Part shown: positions 8,888-21,900 of the stretch, piece after piece | How positions within the stretch are numbered: position 1 is the first letter of the stretch | How the letters are laid out: every line of letters starts with the position of its first letter | DNA from: Elymus sibiricus | Lineage: Eukaryota; Streptophyta; Magnoliopsida; Poales; Poaceae | Assembly (NCBI GenBank): GCA_039707655.1 | Contig: CM077673.1 | Location: forward strand, 265,774,288 to 265,838,287 | DNA length: 64,000 nt | Direction: 5' to 3' | Made by a program: the position numbers and the translations under genes | The notes under the pieces: model-generated | The model's database searches: none | What the model was told of the DNA's origin: nothing | What the model saw: only the letters and a program-made list of their open reading frames with translations

Positions 8888-11575
8888 AGAAGATTCACAT
8901 GCAAATACACTATCTTGGACATCTTTTATGATTGTGAGCCCCCATCAAATATTATATGTTAAAATTGTTGACGTTGGACAAGGAAGACAACGTAATGATT
9001 TATGTTTGTTCATATCCACATAGAAGTTATATTGTCATAGATCCTTCAACAGGTGGTGCTTCCTCAATATCTTTGCTAGCCAAAAATTCCGCACTAAGTA
9101 GAGATACTACTTGTGCATCCAAAAACCCAAACCCAAATTCATTCTTTGAGTGTCCACCATAGCTACCTATGGATCAAGAAAGATCCTTCAAGTAAGTTGT
9201 CATCGGTGCAATAAGGCAATAAAAATTGCTTCTAAAAAGTGTTTTGATCAATTAGTGTAAGAGAAAATTTAGCGCTATACGAACTGATGATGGCAAAGTA
9301 ATAAAAGTGACGGACTGCATAATAAAGGTTGCTATCATAGGGGGCAATATAGCGTGACGTTCTTTTACATTAAGGGATTGGGCATATAAACCAATAAGCG
9401 CATGACAACCTCTGCTTCTCTCTGCGAAGGGCCTATCTTTTACTTTCATGCATTTACTTTTATGCAAGAGTCAAAGTATTCTTCCCTATTCCTTTTTACC
9501 TTTTCTTTTTGCAAGCATCATGTGGTGAGGAAAGATCTTGGCACATATATCCAGTTGGATATGAGTGGGCATGAGTTATTATTGTTGACATCACCCTTGA
9601 CGTGAATACGTTGGGAGGCGAAACTATAAGCACCTATCTTCCTATGTGTCCGGTTGAAACTTTTTGTTCATGGGTATGCCGTGAGTGTTAGCAATCATAG
9701 AAGACTAAATGATGGTTGAGTATGTGGACTTGCCAAAAGGCTCCGACATGAGACCCTTCCTGAAAATATGATGAATTGTAGTTGCAAAGTTGACTGAGAA
9801 CTTAGTTTGTTGGTTTTCAATAAGGTTTGTGCTTCATACTTCTATTTTGTGATGAATTGTTACTTGTTCATAAGAAGCTATATGATAAAAATGTATTTAA
9901 TAAATTTTATGATAGAGTTTGTTGTTGTATATTAATAAGCATGATGCTTCTATGTCCGTATTTTGTTTGTATCGACACCTCTCTCTCAAACCATGTGGAC
10001 ATGCTTTTCAATATCGGCTTTCGCTTGAGGTCAAGCGAGGTCTAAGCTTGGGGGAGTTGATACGTCCATTTTGCATCATGATTTCCTATTGTTATTTATT
10101 ATGTTTTGTCAAATAATAATACTTTAAGAATTTATTCTAATGCCTTTTCACTCATAATATGGAAGGTTTACACAAAGAGGGAGAATACCGGCAGCTGGAA
10201 TTCTGGACCCAGAAAAGCATATCAGAGATACCTATTCTGCACAACTCCAATGAAGCTGAAATTTTACGGAGATTATTTTTGGAATAAATAAAAAATACTG
10301 GAGCAGAAAACTACTGGAGCGGGCAAGCCTGGTGGGCACAACCCACCAGGGCGCGCCAGATCCCCCTGGGCGTGCCCTGATGGGTTGTGGCCACCTCGGC
10401 CCACGTCTGGTGCCCATCTTCTCGTATATAGTCACATTTGACCTAGAAAAAATCAGAGGAGGACTTTCGGGATGAAGCGCCGCCGTCTCGAGGCAGAACT
10501 TGGGTAGGAGCACTTTTGCCCTCCGGCGGAGCGATTCCGCCGGGGGAACTTCCCTCCCGGAGGGGGAAATCGAAGCCATCGTCATCTCCAACACCCCTCT
10601 CATCTTTGGGAGGCCAATCTTCATCAACATCTTCAACATCACCATCTCCTCTCAAACCCTAGTTCATCTCTTGTGTTCAATCTTTGTACCGGAACCTCAG
10701 ATTGGTACCTGTGGGTGACTAGTAGTGTTGATTACCTTGCGTAGTTGATTACTATATGGTTTATTTGGTGGAAAATTATATGTTCAGATCCATTATGCAA
10801 ATCAATACCCCTCTGATCTTGAGCATAATTATTATTTGTGAGTAGTTACTTTTGTTCTTGAGGTCACGGGAGAAGTCATGTTGCAAGTAATCATGTGAAT
10901 TTGATATGTGTTCTATATTTTGATGATATGTATGTTGTGATTCCCTTAGTGGTGTCATGTGAACGTCAACTACATGACACTTCACCATTCATGGGCCTAA
11001 GGGAATGCATTGTGGAGTAGTTATTAGATGATGGGTTGCTAGAGTGACAGAAGCTTAAACCCTAGTTTATGCGCCACTTCGTAAGGGGTTGATTTGGATC
11101 CAAACGTTTAATGCTATGGTTAGATTTTATCTTAATAATTTTCTCGTAGTTGCGGATGCTTGCGGGGGGTTAATCATAAGTGGGAGGTCATTCAAGTAAG
11201 AATAGCACCCAAGCACCGGTCCACCCACATATCAAATTATCAAAGTGGCGAACACGAATCAAACCAACATGATAAAAGTGACTAGATGAAATTCCCGTGT
11301 ACCCTCAATAACACTTTGCCTATTACTAGAGATTGTTTTGGCATGTCCTTTGCCACAAAAGGATTGCGATACCTTGCTACACCCTATTTACCGTTACTGT
11401 TACTTGCTTGTTACCAATTATCTTGCTATCAAACTATCTGTTACCTACAATTTTAGTGCTTGCAGAAATTACCTTGCTGAAAACCGCTTTGTCATTTCCT
11501 TGTGCTCCTCGTTGGGTTCGATACTCTTACTTATCTAAAGGACTACGATTGATCCCCTATACTTGTGGGTCATCA
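8888..11575 (+). mobile_element. Element G: 3' half of a non-autonomous Athila-like LTR element
   Basis: 8888-10057 is internal sequence. It aligns by eye with the 3' internal region of S (about 53450-54847), sharing actatcttggacatctt, ttggacaaggaagacaac, ctctgcgaagggcctatc and gttgggaggcgaaac. A polypurine tract (aagcttgggggagt) ends at 10057 and a full 3' LTR follows (10058-11575). No coding region survives. The 5' portion is missing, replaced by the LTR fragment to its left. LTR ends and sequence recall the WHAM/Sabrina group, but the name is not verified. Confidence 0.8.
10058..11575 (+). repeat. 3' LTR of element G (about 1518 bp)
   Basis: It starts TGATACGTCCATTTTGCATC right after the purine tract and ends CTTGTGGGTCATCA at 11575. 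The start of another copy is at 33659 (element C). A TATA-like tatata is at 10425-10430. Internal words such as gacttgggtaggagc and ctccggcggagcgattccgc are family-typical. The next five bases (tgtgt, 11576-11580) would be the target duplication if the left end existed. Confidence 0.85.
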
Positions 11576-12175
11576 TGTGTGTGGGGGGGGGAGGGGGCAT
11601 AAGCCAACATTACCGTGTGCTCTGCAAGACATTGTGTGTCACATGAAAGTTGTGCATTCCGTATTTGAACACCATAACAACCTTTCCATACATACATTTG
11701 GTCCACAAGCAGGTTTGTTTCTGCTACGACCCTAGATTTATCGTGTTTATTTCCCAATGTTGTTATATAAATGGCAGGGTAGTATTTTTTTGAAACTTAA
11801 ATAGCAGACGAGTCGAAGGAGACAACTATGTGCGATTGTGTACGAAGTAGACACGATTCCCGCATGCTAATTGTGTGCCATGCCCGGCCCGTGGTTGTCA
11901 CGTAACTACAGACCACCTTGTACCAACCCGCATAGAGAAATCTTAAAAATAGCTACCCGCCTTAATCAATTTAAAAATTGATGGTTCCGCGGGTTTATCT
12001 CTTTGAATTGCACACGGGTATTATGTTCGGGCCATGTGCGATCTTAGTTCCTCCGGCGCCACTTCAAACCCTTCATCAAAATTTCAGTTTGTCCCGGCTT
12101 TTCATTCCCTCCAAGTAAAATTTAAAGTAGCCACGACATTTCCTCAAACAACACCTAGGCCCCTCCCACCCCCAC
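11576..12175. other. Unassigned 600-bp stretch
   Basis: It starts with a T/G then G-rich run (tgtgtgtgggggggggga type) and continues as mixed sequence with no ORF, no LTR ends and no clear repeat relationship to the rest of the window. It may be the host-side flank of element G or a fragment of an unrecognised element. Confidence 0.5.
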
Positions 12176-15100
12176 TGTGGCGCCCCGCCTGATTACCACT
12201 GTAGCCAGACGGTCGCCACGCATGCCAGCCCAGGAAATCACTCTGGCATGCGCGTCTACAACAAGTATCATGAACACAGGCATTTCTATTAATGGATATA
12301 TATGTCTTACATTATATGTTACAAGAGGTGATAGCAGTGGAAAAGCTCTATCTAAGGTAGCATGGTCTTGGTGCGGTTCCAATCCACAGGGATCTGACTA
12401 GGTTACTCTTCTACCCCGCGAACGCTCCGGCTCCTCGTCGACGGACGACGGATCCTTATGTGAACCTGGCCATGTTAAAGGCCGCTGAGTACTTTTGAAT
12501 ATACTCGCAAGCAAACCAAACTAACATATACACCAAGCAAAGCAATCCATGGCATTCAAGCATGCATTTGTTATTAGAGCAGTATTAATTATCATGGCAT
12601 AACAGGATTATCTAGCAGAATAACTACTGAAGTAAATACAGTAAAGTAAAGCATACTAAGTAAATATTCCATACTCCGAACATTATCACGATCCAATCTG
12701 AATCTGATCCAAATCCAATCCAAATCGTGTGGTCATCCGACCACTCATCTCATAGCCATCCCATGGCTAACATACCATATTCCTGACATGATCTGATGTC
12801 TGCACAAGACGAGTTCTTCCATCATTATTATCATTATTACGGCTGACCACCTAGTGAGGTCTGGACGGGCTGTCCAATACCGTGGACGTGGCTATTCAAA
12901 TAGATTTTACACTCTGCAGAGGTTGCGCACTTTACCCACACCATGAAGCACCCGGCCTCGTGATCGCCTTCGGGTGGACCAGCATTACTTCAACGAAACC
13001 TGTCTGACCCGTGACTCTCTCATCGTACCACCGGCATTCATCCTCCCCCGGAGGACTGCCCTGATTGGCCCCTGTGTCCTCATGACACATGTGTCCTCAT
13101 GACACCTGCCACCGTCGTGGCCAAACTAAAATGTCCCAAAAGGGGACTATGCGCAAACAAACAACTGGGCTCACAAGGTTATCGCCGCCTACCGGGCCAG
13201 GGTAGCGCGCACGCATAACCTTCCCTGTCTGGTGGTACCGGTGAAAGAGCACGCGATCAGACCAAGTCAAGTCCGTCCCATACCGGCAAATGTGGTTGCA
13301 CGGATAAGCCCGGACAGGTGACTCTAGATCAACCAGCTAAGTTTCATTAAGTAAGCATGTGGTTCTCCATAATAACTTATGAGGGCAGCAGCTAGGCATT
13401 TAAATTATTTACTATGAATTATAATATGAACGTAATGAAGACAGTAAGTGCAATATAGCAGGAATTGAATTATTTCTACCACAGGCATACTCAATAGTTA
13501 AACACGCAAGAATAACACAGAGCGATGCTTCAGAGCATATGTCAGATGGTCGGCTTGCCTGGGGTCGAAGAATACTCCGGGAAGAAGTGCGGAGAGTCCG
13601 CGGAAAGAATTGCCGGAATCCGATTCTCTCTCGGAGGGGGCTGATGGAAGGCAAGGGAAAAATCGTCACTTTCACTGTGTGAACACATTGTGAAAGTGAT
13701 ACCAAAAGAACGGTCTCGACGAGACGAAGATGTGAGCGTTGGAATCACGTCGATCGGAGTTACAGAGAAAAAGATATTAGAATTTGACGGGTGGAAGGGC
13801 CTTTCTGCAAGAAAATAATCACAACCGGGTCCCTGAGAGCACCACCGCTGGCGCCTTCTCTGGAAATACGTTTTCGTTTAGAGAAAACACATTCTGCGGT
13901 GAAACGTTTTCCAGAGGGGAAGACGCTTTCTCTGCAATACGCTTCCCGCGAACCGGTGGCGTATTTGATGGAATGCGCCTCCACTTATCGCACCGGGCCC
14001 GGGGCAACACCCACTGACGGGCGGGGCCTGCCTCACCTCCTCTCTCCTCCCTTATCTTCTACCTTTGTCCTCGAACAGAGGAGGAGACAGGGGTGCCCGC
14101 TCGGCCCGATGCCGGCGATGGAGGCCACGGTGGCCTTGGGTGTCGACTGGGACGGATCCCATACTGCACTCCGCCTCCATAGGTGGTCGCCGTGTCTCTC
14201 GAGGTGGCCTAAGCCACCCTCACCATGGACCGGGGCATGGCGGCGGGACAGCAGCGGGGTTTGCTCCGGCCAGACTCCCCTGGCCCAAAACGAGAAGCGG
14301 CGGCCTCAAGAGACCTGGAGAGAGCCGGGGTTGGGGACGAGGGGGAGAGGGAGTGGCCAGAGTCGAGGTTGGCCGAGGGGGATCGGTGGTGGAGCTTCGG
14401 CCATCGAGGCAGAGAGGGGCTCCGGAGGTCGGCTGTGAGGAGTGAGAGGTCGCGGGGAGACTCTAGGTGAGCTTAAATAGCCGAGGAGGAGATCTCTGGA
14501 AGGCAGGGGAGGGTCGGCGACGCGACGGTGCTCTGGTGGAGCATATGATGTCGGCAGGCATGGCCAGAAGCTAGGAGACGAAGGGAAGAGACCTCCAGAA
14601 GGCTCACGCACATGGTGGGGAGCTCACCGGCGCTTAAAGACAAGCCACGGCCTGCCGGAGACGACTCCCGAAGGGTCCAGGACACAGTGCACCGATTTGG
14701 AGCGCTCTGCGCGTGGTCACCGCTGGCACCACGCGTCCAGAGTGGCTATTTGACTCCAGGCCATGTCAAATAGATGCATTAATGTCTCTGGAGTTGCCCT
14801 GTCAAGTTTTGGATGGAAGTGGAGGCGAAGATTGACTGATTTGAGCTCACAATGGTCCTGACAGCAAACTGTTTGAAGTGAGGTGGGGGAGATTGAGCAG
14901 GAAACAAACTCTGATTTTTGGCCGAGAGTGATCACTCACTAAGATGATCCTCTCTGCAAATTTTCAGCTTATCATGATGAGGATAAATGGCACGTCCTTT
15001 GCAAACTTGCAAACTGGCCAGAAATGGAATTGAATTTGCTGGGACAAATTGGCTATATGAATTTGGCTCAAATTTGGTGTAGAGTTATGATTTGAGTGTT

Positions 15101-16025
15101 TGGAGATACTGGGAAGGTTTAAGCTCATTTGAGAATACCAAAAGGGTACTTCCTTCACAGAGGTTCCAAATGGACAGGAACTTGGGAAAATTGCTAGGGA
15201 AAAATGGATAGAGGAATGGAGCTGATTTTTGGTATCCATGGGTGATTTAGCAATGTTAACCACCATGAAAAATTTCAGCTCAAATAGATAAAGGTATAGA
15301 GCACTTCCTTTGCAAATTGCCCAACTGGACAGAATTGGCAACTTGATGTTGTGCTCAAAACTTGAACTACGGAACTTGGGATCTTGATGGAAATGGTGAA
15401 GATATGGATAGGAGAAGCTCCACAAATTATTTGGGATTTTTCCTGGCTACCAAAATGGTAGTTCCTTTAGAAAGTGCCCAAAATGCAATATTGGCATTAA
15501 ATAGGAAAATGCAATTTATCCTATTTAATTATGGCCAATATTTTTATGGGAGCTCAATATGATCACAAAGAATATCTCCACAAGTTTTCATGAACTTTGG
15601 AGATGGATAGATATTTTCCTGGATTTAATTCCTTTAACTGGCAGAAAGAGGAATTAATTATAAATGAAAAATATTGCAAATGACTTGGCAATATTTTTAC
15701 ATATCCAGGGTTTATAGATGAAGGATGATCACTGGAAAAAGTTTGGGAGGCAGAAGATCAAAGGAAATTGGGGTTCCTTTGTAACTGGAAGGATCAGGGT
15801 TTCCCTTCCGGCAACTCGGAAGGTAGGGTTCTGATGACAAAGTCCTGAGATGGATCTTGGGTGGCAAGATTGGACTGGAGAGAATCTCTAGTTGGATAGG
15901 GAAGGCAAGGCTGGATGACCATCTTCGTATACCCAAGAGCTAGAGAAATCCGATAACACCGAGAAAAAAGACGGGAGTCAAATCCCGCGAAGGAAAAAAA
16001 CAGGATCGAAAACCAGGGTGTTACA
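12176..16025 (-). repeat. 3' LTR of the LARD-type element
   Basis: It is complete, with TGTGGCG at 12176 and GTTACA ending at 16025. On the minus strand a cggctatttaagctc motif (about 14469-14483) is a plausible TATA-type promoter box. A repeated gtgtcctcatgacac near-palindrome lies near 13075-13105. The open frames near 13791-14438 recur in the other LTR but look compositional. Confidence 0.87.
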
Positions 16026-16040
16026 AACCTACCCCCCTTA
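16026..16040 (-). promoter_or_regulatory. Polypurine tract of the LARD-type element
   Basis: The minus strand reads taaggggggtaggtt immediately before the LTR start. This is the usual primer for plus-strand DNA synthesis. Confidence 0.8.
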
Positions 16041-18927
16041 AGAAAATCTCGTCCTCGAGATTTCCAGGCTTACCTCCCGGGGAAGGGGGACTTACCTGTG
16101 TGCGACTTGGATCCATCAGTTGTCCTGTCTTCGCTGGTTCACTGACCCTTTAATTGCCTCTTCTGATGGACCATATGTTGTCTCTGCACACAACTTCCTT
16201 GAATCCTTCTCTTTCGTGTCAGGTGTACCTTTTGTCCTGGTAGTGGTGTTGCTGGGTGGGGTAGCGGGTAATACCAATAGACAGCTCGATTTCTAGGGCC
16301 TGGAAGTATCTGCTTCGGGCTTTATTGTGATGCTTCATACCTTGACTGTCATGGGCAAGACATCCTTTCTGGGCACAGGGCTCACATGCTCGTGTGGCCT
16401 CGAGTGAGTGGGAGTGGCTTTCTTTTTGCCGTGTTAGAACGCTCAGTCTGGCTGTGGATTCCATACTGACATTTCCTTCTGTCTTAGGCATTCTAACTTT
16501 GTCCTTAGATGGTCCGTAATCTAGTATGACCAGGTTATTACTGTCGCATCCCTTACTGAAATGTCAGGCACGATCACAAAATAATCATAGACAGTAATCT
16601 CTTATTCCAATGATGTCATGATGTCTACGAGCTGTTGGTGCTTACGTGCTTTGAACCATTCTATCTGAATGCCTTGTTTCAAACTCTATCGCTTGTGGAG
16701 ATGGCTCTGTCATATATGTAGCCTCTGCAGTCCTTGCTGTGACCACTGAGCTAAGCATAGTATGGCTGTCATTTGGTGTATCTTTCGGAGCATAGCCTCT
16801 TATCTTGGTGGATGGCCCGTATTCATGATGAGTGCGGCATGCTGGCTGCATTGTTGTGGCCGTATACGCAAGAGTCTGACAAGGGCTGGTAATACCACCC
16901 TGTCCGTGAAGTTGTATCTTGTTGACCGTCACGGAGGTTGTTTGTCCACAACTTCTTTGTGCTTGTGGACTCCTTTGATGGACCTGTCATGACCTGCCAA
17001 TACTGCGCCTTGATTGTTTTCCCGGCTTGTCGGGCTTGTTTCTACAACTTACTCTTGCATACCTCGTAGGGGTTGCTGTGTTCATATCCTTTGCAACATG
17101 GGGCCAATGTTTCTCTGAACACAGTCATACCCGACGAGTGGCTCTCATGAACTGATCCACTGGACTGCATGCTCACAACATATGCAGGTGTAGGATAAAT
17201 CCTTTTCACTGGGTTCTGAGGCAGATGTGTGTCCAGCCTAGTTCGTGCTCCTGTCAAGCTAGTTGTAGGCACGAGAGCGTGTTGAAGAGGGCTGGGTATC
17301 ATACCTCAGAAGCTTTCCTTCATGTGTGGCTTGCGGCGGAAGGTCGGGTGCCTTATGCCTGTAGTTTTCCGCGGTAGCATGCTGTGGAAGATGGGAGTGC
17401 CGTATCCCAGAAGGATCTCTCACCGAGTGGCGTACCGAGGAAGATTGACAGTCTGGTATCGTAAGCTCTTCTCGGTAGCTTGCGGGGGAAGGCTGGGTTC
17501 CTTATACCAGAAGCCTACAGTCGGATCTATGGCCGATTCTGGCTTCCTTCCGAAGTATCCGGAATTTTACTCATAGTAGAACCAAAACTTGATATAGGCC
17601 ATACATTGACTGAAGATATTCCGTTGGTCATGCACATCGCTTGTCCTTCTGCTGATCTGATCATTGCTGCTGTAAAGGCTGCAGAACTAAGGCAGACTTC
17701 ATGTCGTTAATTTATTCAGAATACCCTTTGTATTCAACCCAAGTGTTGTCGATATTAGGCAGTTGACGGATAATTCCATTTGATTTAGTTGAGCTTCCAG
17801 GCATGTTAGGTGCTCCTTGATTCTGGCAACCGTGAACTGATCCATATTCCTCGCAGACCTTGTTCACAGTGCCCAGAAAATTTTGTATTTGTATCGGTGA
17901 ATTCCAAGATATGCTTTGAAATTCGTATCATCATACCAGAGTTTAGTTGTTGCTCTCGGCACCTTCAGATCCTTGAAATATGTCTCTGGTGGGGAATAAA
18001 TGATTCTTGGATCCATTGAGAGAAAACTCAAGGTTCACCCCACTGACTGAAATAATCCTTGTATCGCGGACGGAATAATTTGTACTTACTGATGTTCATT
18101 CTTAGTAGCTCATCTGCCTGTTCCTTAGGCGTAATTTGTTCTGAGGCAAACCCTCTCAGGTATATTCTGGCCTTGTCTGTTGCACACGGATTCTGCTTCT
18201 GACCCATTCTTCATTCTTGACAGATCCGGTGGTAATGTTCTGAATATCAGGTAGTTGGCTGGATAGGACTCTTGCTGAATTGGGATTATTGGGTATTATC
18301 CCAGTTGCATGCTGATCTTCTTAGGCAACTCTTGCTGATGGATCCAGTCGGAGCAGAGGGACGGAATCGACAAAAGGAACAAGATCCGCGAAAACCAAAA
18401 GCAAATAAAGCTCAAATTTTGCGGACCTTACACACATGGCCAAGGATCCACTAGTATAACTATTATAGCGCACTCAATGTACCTCTAAGGATTTAGAAGC
18501 GAAACTACACAATGCTCCTGGTAGCACTGGTGTCAAGCTCCTACTACTTCCTTAGGGAGCATCGCACTCGATGCAGGACCATAGCAAGAGTGGCTTAGTC
18601 AACGTTCCTAAGGTTGTCGAGGAGAGATAGAATTTATAAGCGTTTCCCAAAGGAAACTAGAGTAAGAAGAGAAATGCCATGGTTAGCAAGCAGGGTAAGG
18701 ATATCTAGTTTACCTAGGGGTTTCAGGGCTCACGGGTCGTTGCCGGGTGCGAACATTTCACACCGGAGGCAAAGGCCATGAGAGTTGGGGTCTGATGGAG
18801 CCAAAACCTATGGGGTTGCCTTATGATCAATAGTAGCCGTGCCAGGTGGCAAAGATGGCTGAAATCCATCTGGCTTTCTACTGAACACAAGACAGTGAAG
18901 TCTGGCTAGGGTAACCTATAGTCAGCC
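16041..18927. other. Non-coding interior of the LARD-type element
   Basis: About 2.9 kb hold only short, unrelated open frames with no recognisable protein motif. A degenerate 50-bp tandem repeat lies at 17325-17515. I see nothing else that I can name. Confidence 0.7.
17325..17515. repeat. Degenerate 50-bp tandem repeat, four copies
   Basis: Units begin near 17325, 17374, 17427 and 17475. Each carries gtggc/gtagc, then ttgcggcggaag or a variant, then a tgccttat/tgccgtat/ccttatacc core and a trailing aag. They are strongly diverged from each other. Confidence 0.6.
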
Positions 18928-18944
18928 TGGCTGCTCTGATACCA
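18928..18944 (-). promoter_or_regulatory. Primer binding site (initiator Met tRNA) of the LARD-type element
   Basis: Minus-strand TGGTATCAGAGCAGCCA lies five bases inside the right LTR. TGGTATCAGAGC is the standard plant iMet-tRNA primer site. Confidence 0.88.
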
Positions 18945-18949
18945 TTGTT

Positions 18950-21900
18950 TGTGGCGCCCCGCCTGATTACCACTATAGCCATACGGTCGCCACGCATGCC
19001 AGCCCAGGAAATCACTCTGGCATGCGCGTCTACAACAAGTATCATGAACACATGCATTTCTATTAATGGATATATAAGTCTTACATGATATGTTACAAGA
19101 GGTGATGGCAGTGGAAAAGCTCTATCTAAGGCAGCATGGTCTTGGTGCGGTTCCAATCCACATGGATCTGACTAGGTTACTCTTCTAGCCCGCGAACGCT
19201 CCGGCTCCTCGTCGACGGACGACGGATCCTTATGTGAACCTGGCCATGTTAAAGGCCGCTGGGTACTTTTGAATGTACTCGCAAGCAAACCAAACTAACA
19301 TATACACCAAGCAAAGCAATCCATGGCATTCAAGCATGCATTTGTTATTAGTGCAGTATTAATTATCATGGCATAACAGGATTATCTAGCAGAATAACTA
19401 CTGAAGTAAATACAGTAAAGTAAAGCATACTATGTAAATATTCCATACTCCGAACATTATCATGATCCAATCTGAATCTGATCCAAATCCAATCCAAATC
19501 GTGTGGTCATCCGACCACTCATCTCATAGGCATCCCGTGGCTAACATACCATATTCCTGACATCATCTGATGTTTGCACAATACGAGTTCTTCCATCATT
19601 ATTATCATTATTACGGTTCACCACCTAGTGAGGTCTGGACGGGCTGTCCAATACCGTGGATGCGGCTATTCGAATAGATTTTACACTCTGCAGAGGTTGC
19701 GCACTTTACCCACACCATGAAGCACCCGGTCTCGTGATCCCCTTCGGGTGGACCAGCGTTACTTCAACGAAACCTGCCTGACCCGTGACTCTCTCATCGT
19801 ACCACCAGCATTCATCCTCCCACGGAGGCCTACCCTGGGTGGCCCCTGTGTCCTCATGACACCTATGTCCTCATGACACCTGCCACCGTCGTGGCCAAAC
19901 TAAACTGTCCCAAATGGGGACTGCGCGCAAACAAACAACTGGGCTCACAAGGTTATCGCCGCCTACCGAGCCAGGGTAGCGCGCACGCATAACCTTCCCT
20001 GTCTGGTGGTACCGGTGAAAGAGCACGCGATCAGACCAAGTCAAGTCCGTCCCATACCGGCAAATGTGATTGCACGGATAAGCCCGGACAGGTGACTCCA
20101 GATCAATTGGCTAAGTTTCATTAAGTAAGCATGTGGTTCTCCATAATAACTTATGAGGGCAGCAGCTAGGCATTTAAATTATTTACTATGAATTATAATA
20201 TGAACGTAATGAAGACAGTAAGTGCAATATAGCAGGAATTGAATAATTTCTACCACAGGCATACTCAATAATTAAACACACAAGAATAACACAGAGCGAT
20301 GCTTCAGAGCATATGTCAGATGGTCGGCTTGCCTGGGGTCAAAGAATACTCCGGGAAGAAGTGCGGAGAGTCCGCGGAAAGAATTGCCAGAATCCGATTC
20401 TCTCTCGGAGGGGGGCTGATGGAAGGCAAGGGCAAAATGGTCACTTTCACTATGTGAACACATTGTGAAAGTGATACCAAAAGAACGGGCTCGACGAGAC
20501 GAAGATGTGAGCATTGGAATCACCTCGATCGGATTACGGAGAAAGAGATATGAGAATTTGACGGTGGAAGGGCCTTTCTGCAAGAAAATAATCACAACCG
20601 GGTCCCTGAGAGCACAACCGCTGGCGCCTTCTCTGGAAATACGTTTTCTTTTGGAGAAAACGCATTCTGCGGTGAAACGTTTTCCAGAGAGGAAGACGCT
20701 TTCTCTGCAATACGCTTCCCGCGAACCGGTGGCGTATTTGATGGAATGCGCCTCCACTTATCCCACCGGGCCCGGGGCAACACCCACTGACGGGCAGGGC
20801 CCGCCTCACCTCCTCTGTCCTTCCTTATCTTCTACCTCTGTCCCGGAACAGAGGAGGAGACAAGGGCGCCCGGTCGGCCCGATGCCGGCGATGGAGGCTA
20901 CGGTGGCCTTGGGCGTCGACGGGGACGGATCCCATGCTCCACTCCGCCTCCACAGGTGGTCGTCGCGTCTCTCGAGGTGGCCTGAGCCGCCCTCACCACG
21001 AACCGGGGCGCGGCGGCAGGACAGCAGCGGGGTTTGCTCCGGTGAGACTCCCCTGGCCTAAAACGAGAAGCGGCGGCCTCAAGAGACCTGGCGAGAGCCG
21101 GGGATGGGGACGAGGGGGAGAGGGAGTGGCTGAGGTCGAGGTTAGCTGAGGGGGATCGGTGGCGGAGCTTCGGCCATCGAGGCAGAGAGGGGCTCCGGAG
21201 CTCAGCTGTGAGGAGTGAGAGGTCGCTGGGAGACTCTAGGTGAGCTTAAATAGCCGACGAGGAGAGCTCTGGAAGGCAGGGGAGGGTGGCCGAAGTTCCA
21301 GGAGGATCGGCGACGCGGCGGTGCTCTGGTGGAGCATCTGATGTCGGCAGGCATGGCCAGAAGCTAGGAGACGAAGGGAAGAGACCTCCAGAAGGCTCAG
21401 GCACATGGTGGGGAGCTCACCGGCGCTTGCGAACAAGCCACGGCCTGCCGGAGACGACTCCCGAAGGGTCCAGGACACAGTGCACCGATTTAGTGCGCTC
21501 TGCGCGAGGTCACCGCCGGCACCACGCGTCCAGAGCGCCTATTTGACTGCAAGCCATGTCAAATAGATGCATTAATGTCTCTGGAGTTGCCGTGTCAAGT
21601 TTTGGATGGAAGTGGAGGCAAAGATTGACTGATTTGAGCTCACAATGGTCCTGACAGCAAACTATTTGTAGTGAGGTGGCGGAGATTGAGCAGGAAACAA
21701 ACTCTGATTTTTGGCCGAGAGTGATCACTCACTAAGATGATCCTCTCTGCAAATTTTCAGCTTATCAAGATGAGGATAAATGGCACTTCCTTTGCAAACT
21801 GGCCAGAAATGGAATTGAATTTGATGGGACAAATTGGCTACATGAATTTGGCCCAAATTTGGTGTAGAGTTATGATTTGAGTGTTTGGAGATACTGGGAA

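Noticed and set aside
13791..14438. 215-codon ORF present in both LTRs of the LARD-type element (also 20465-21061)
   Set aside because: Presence in both LTRs follows from LTR duplication; the lengths and ends differ and the composition is simply GC-rich.
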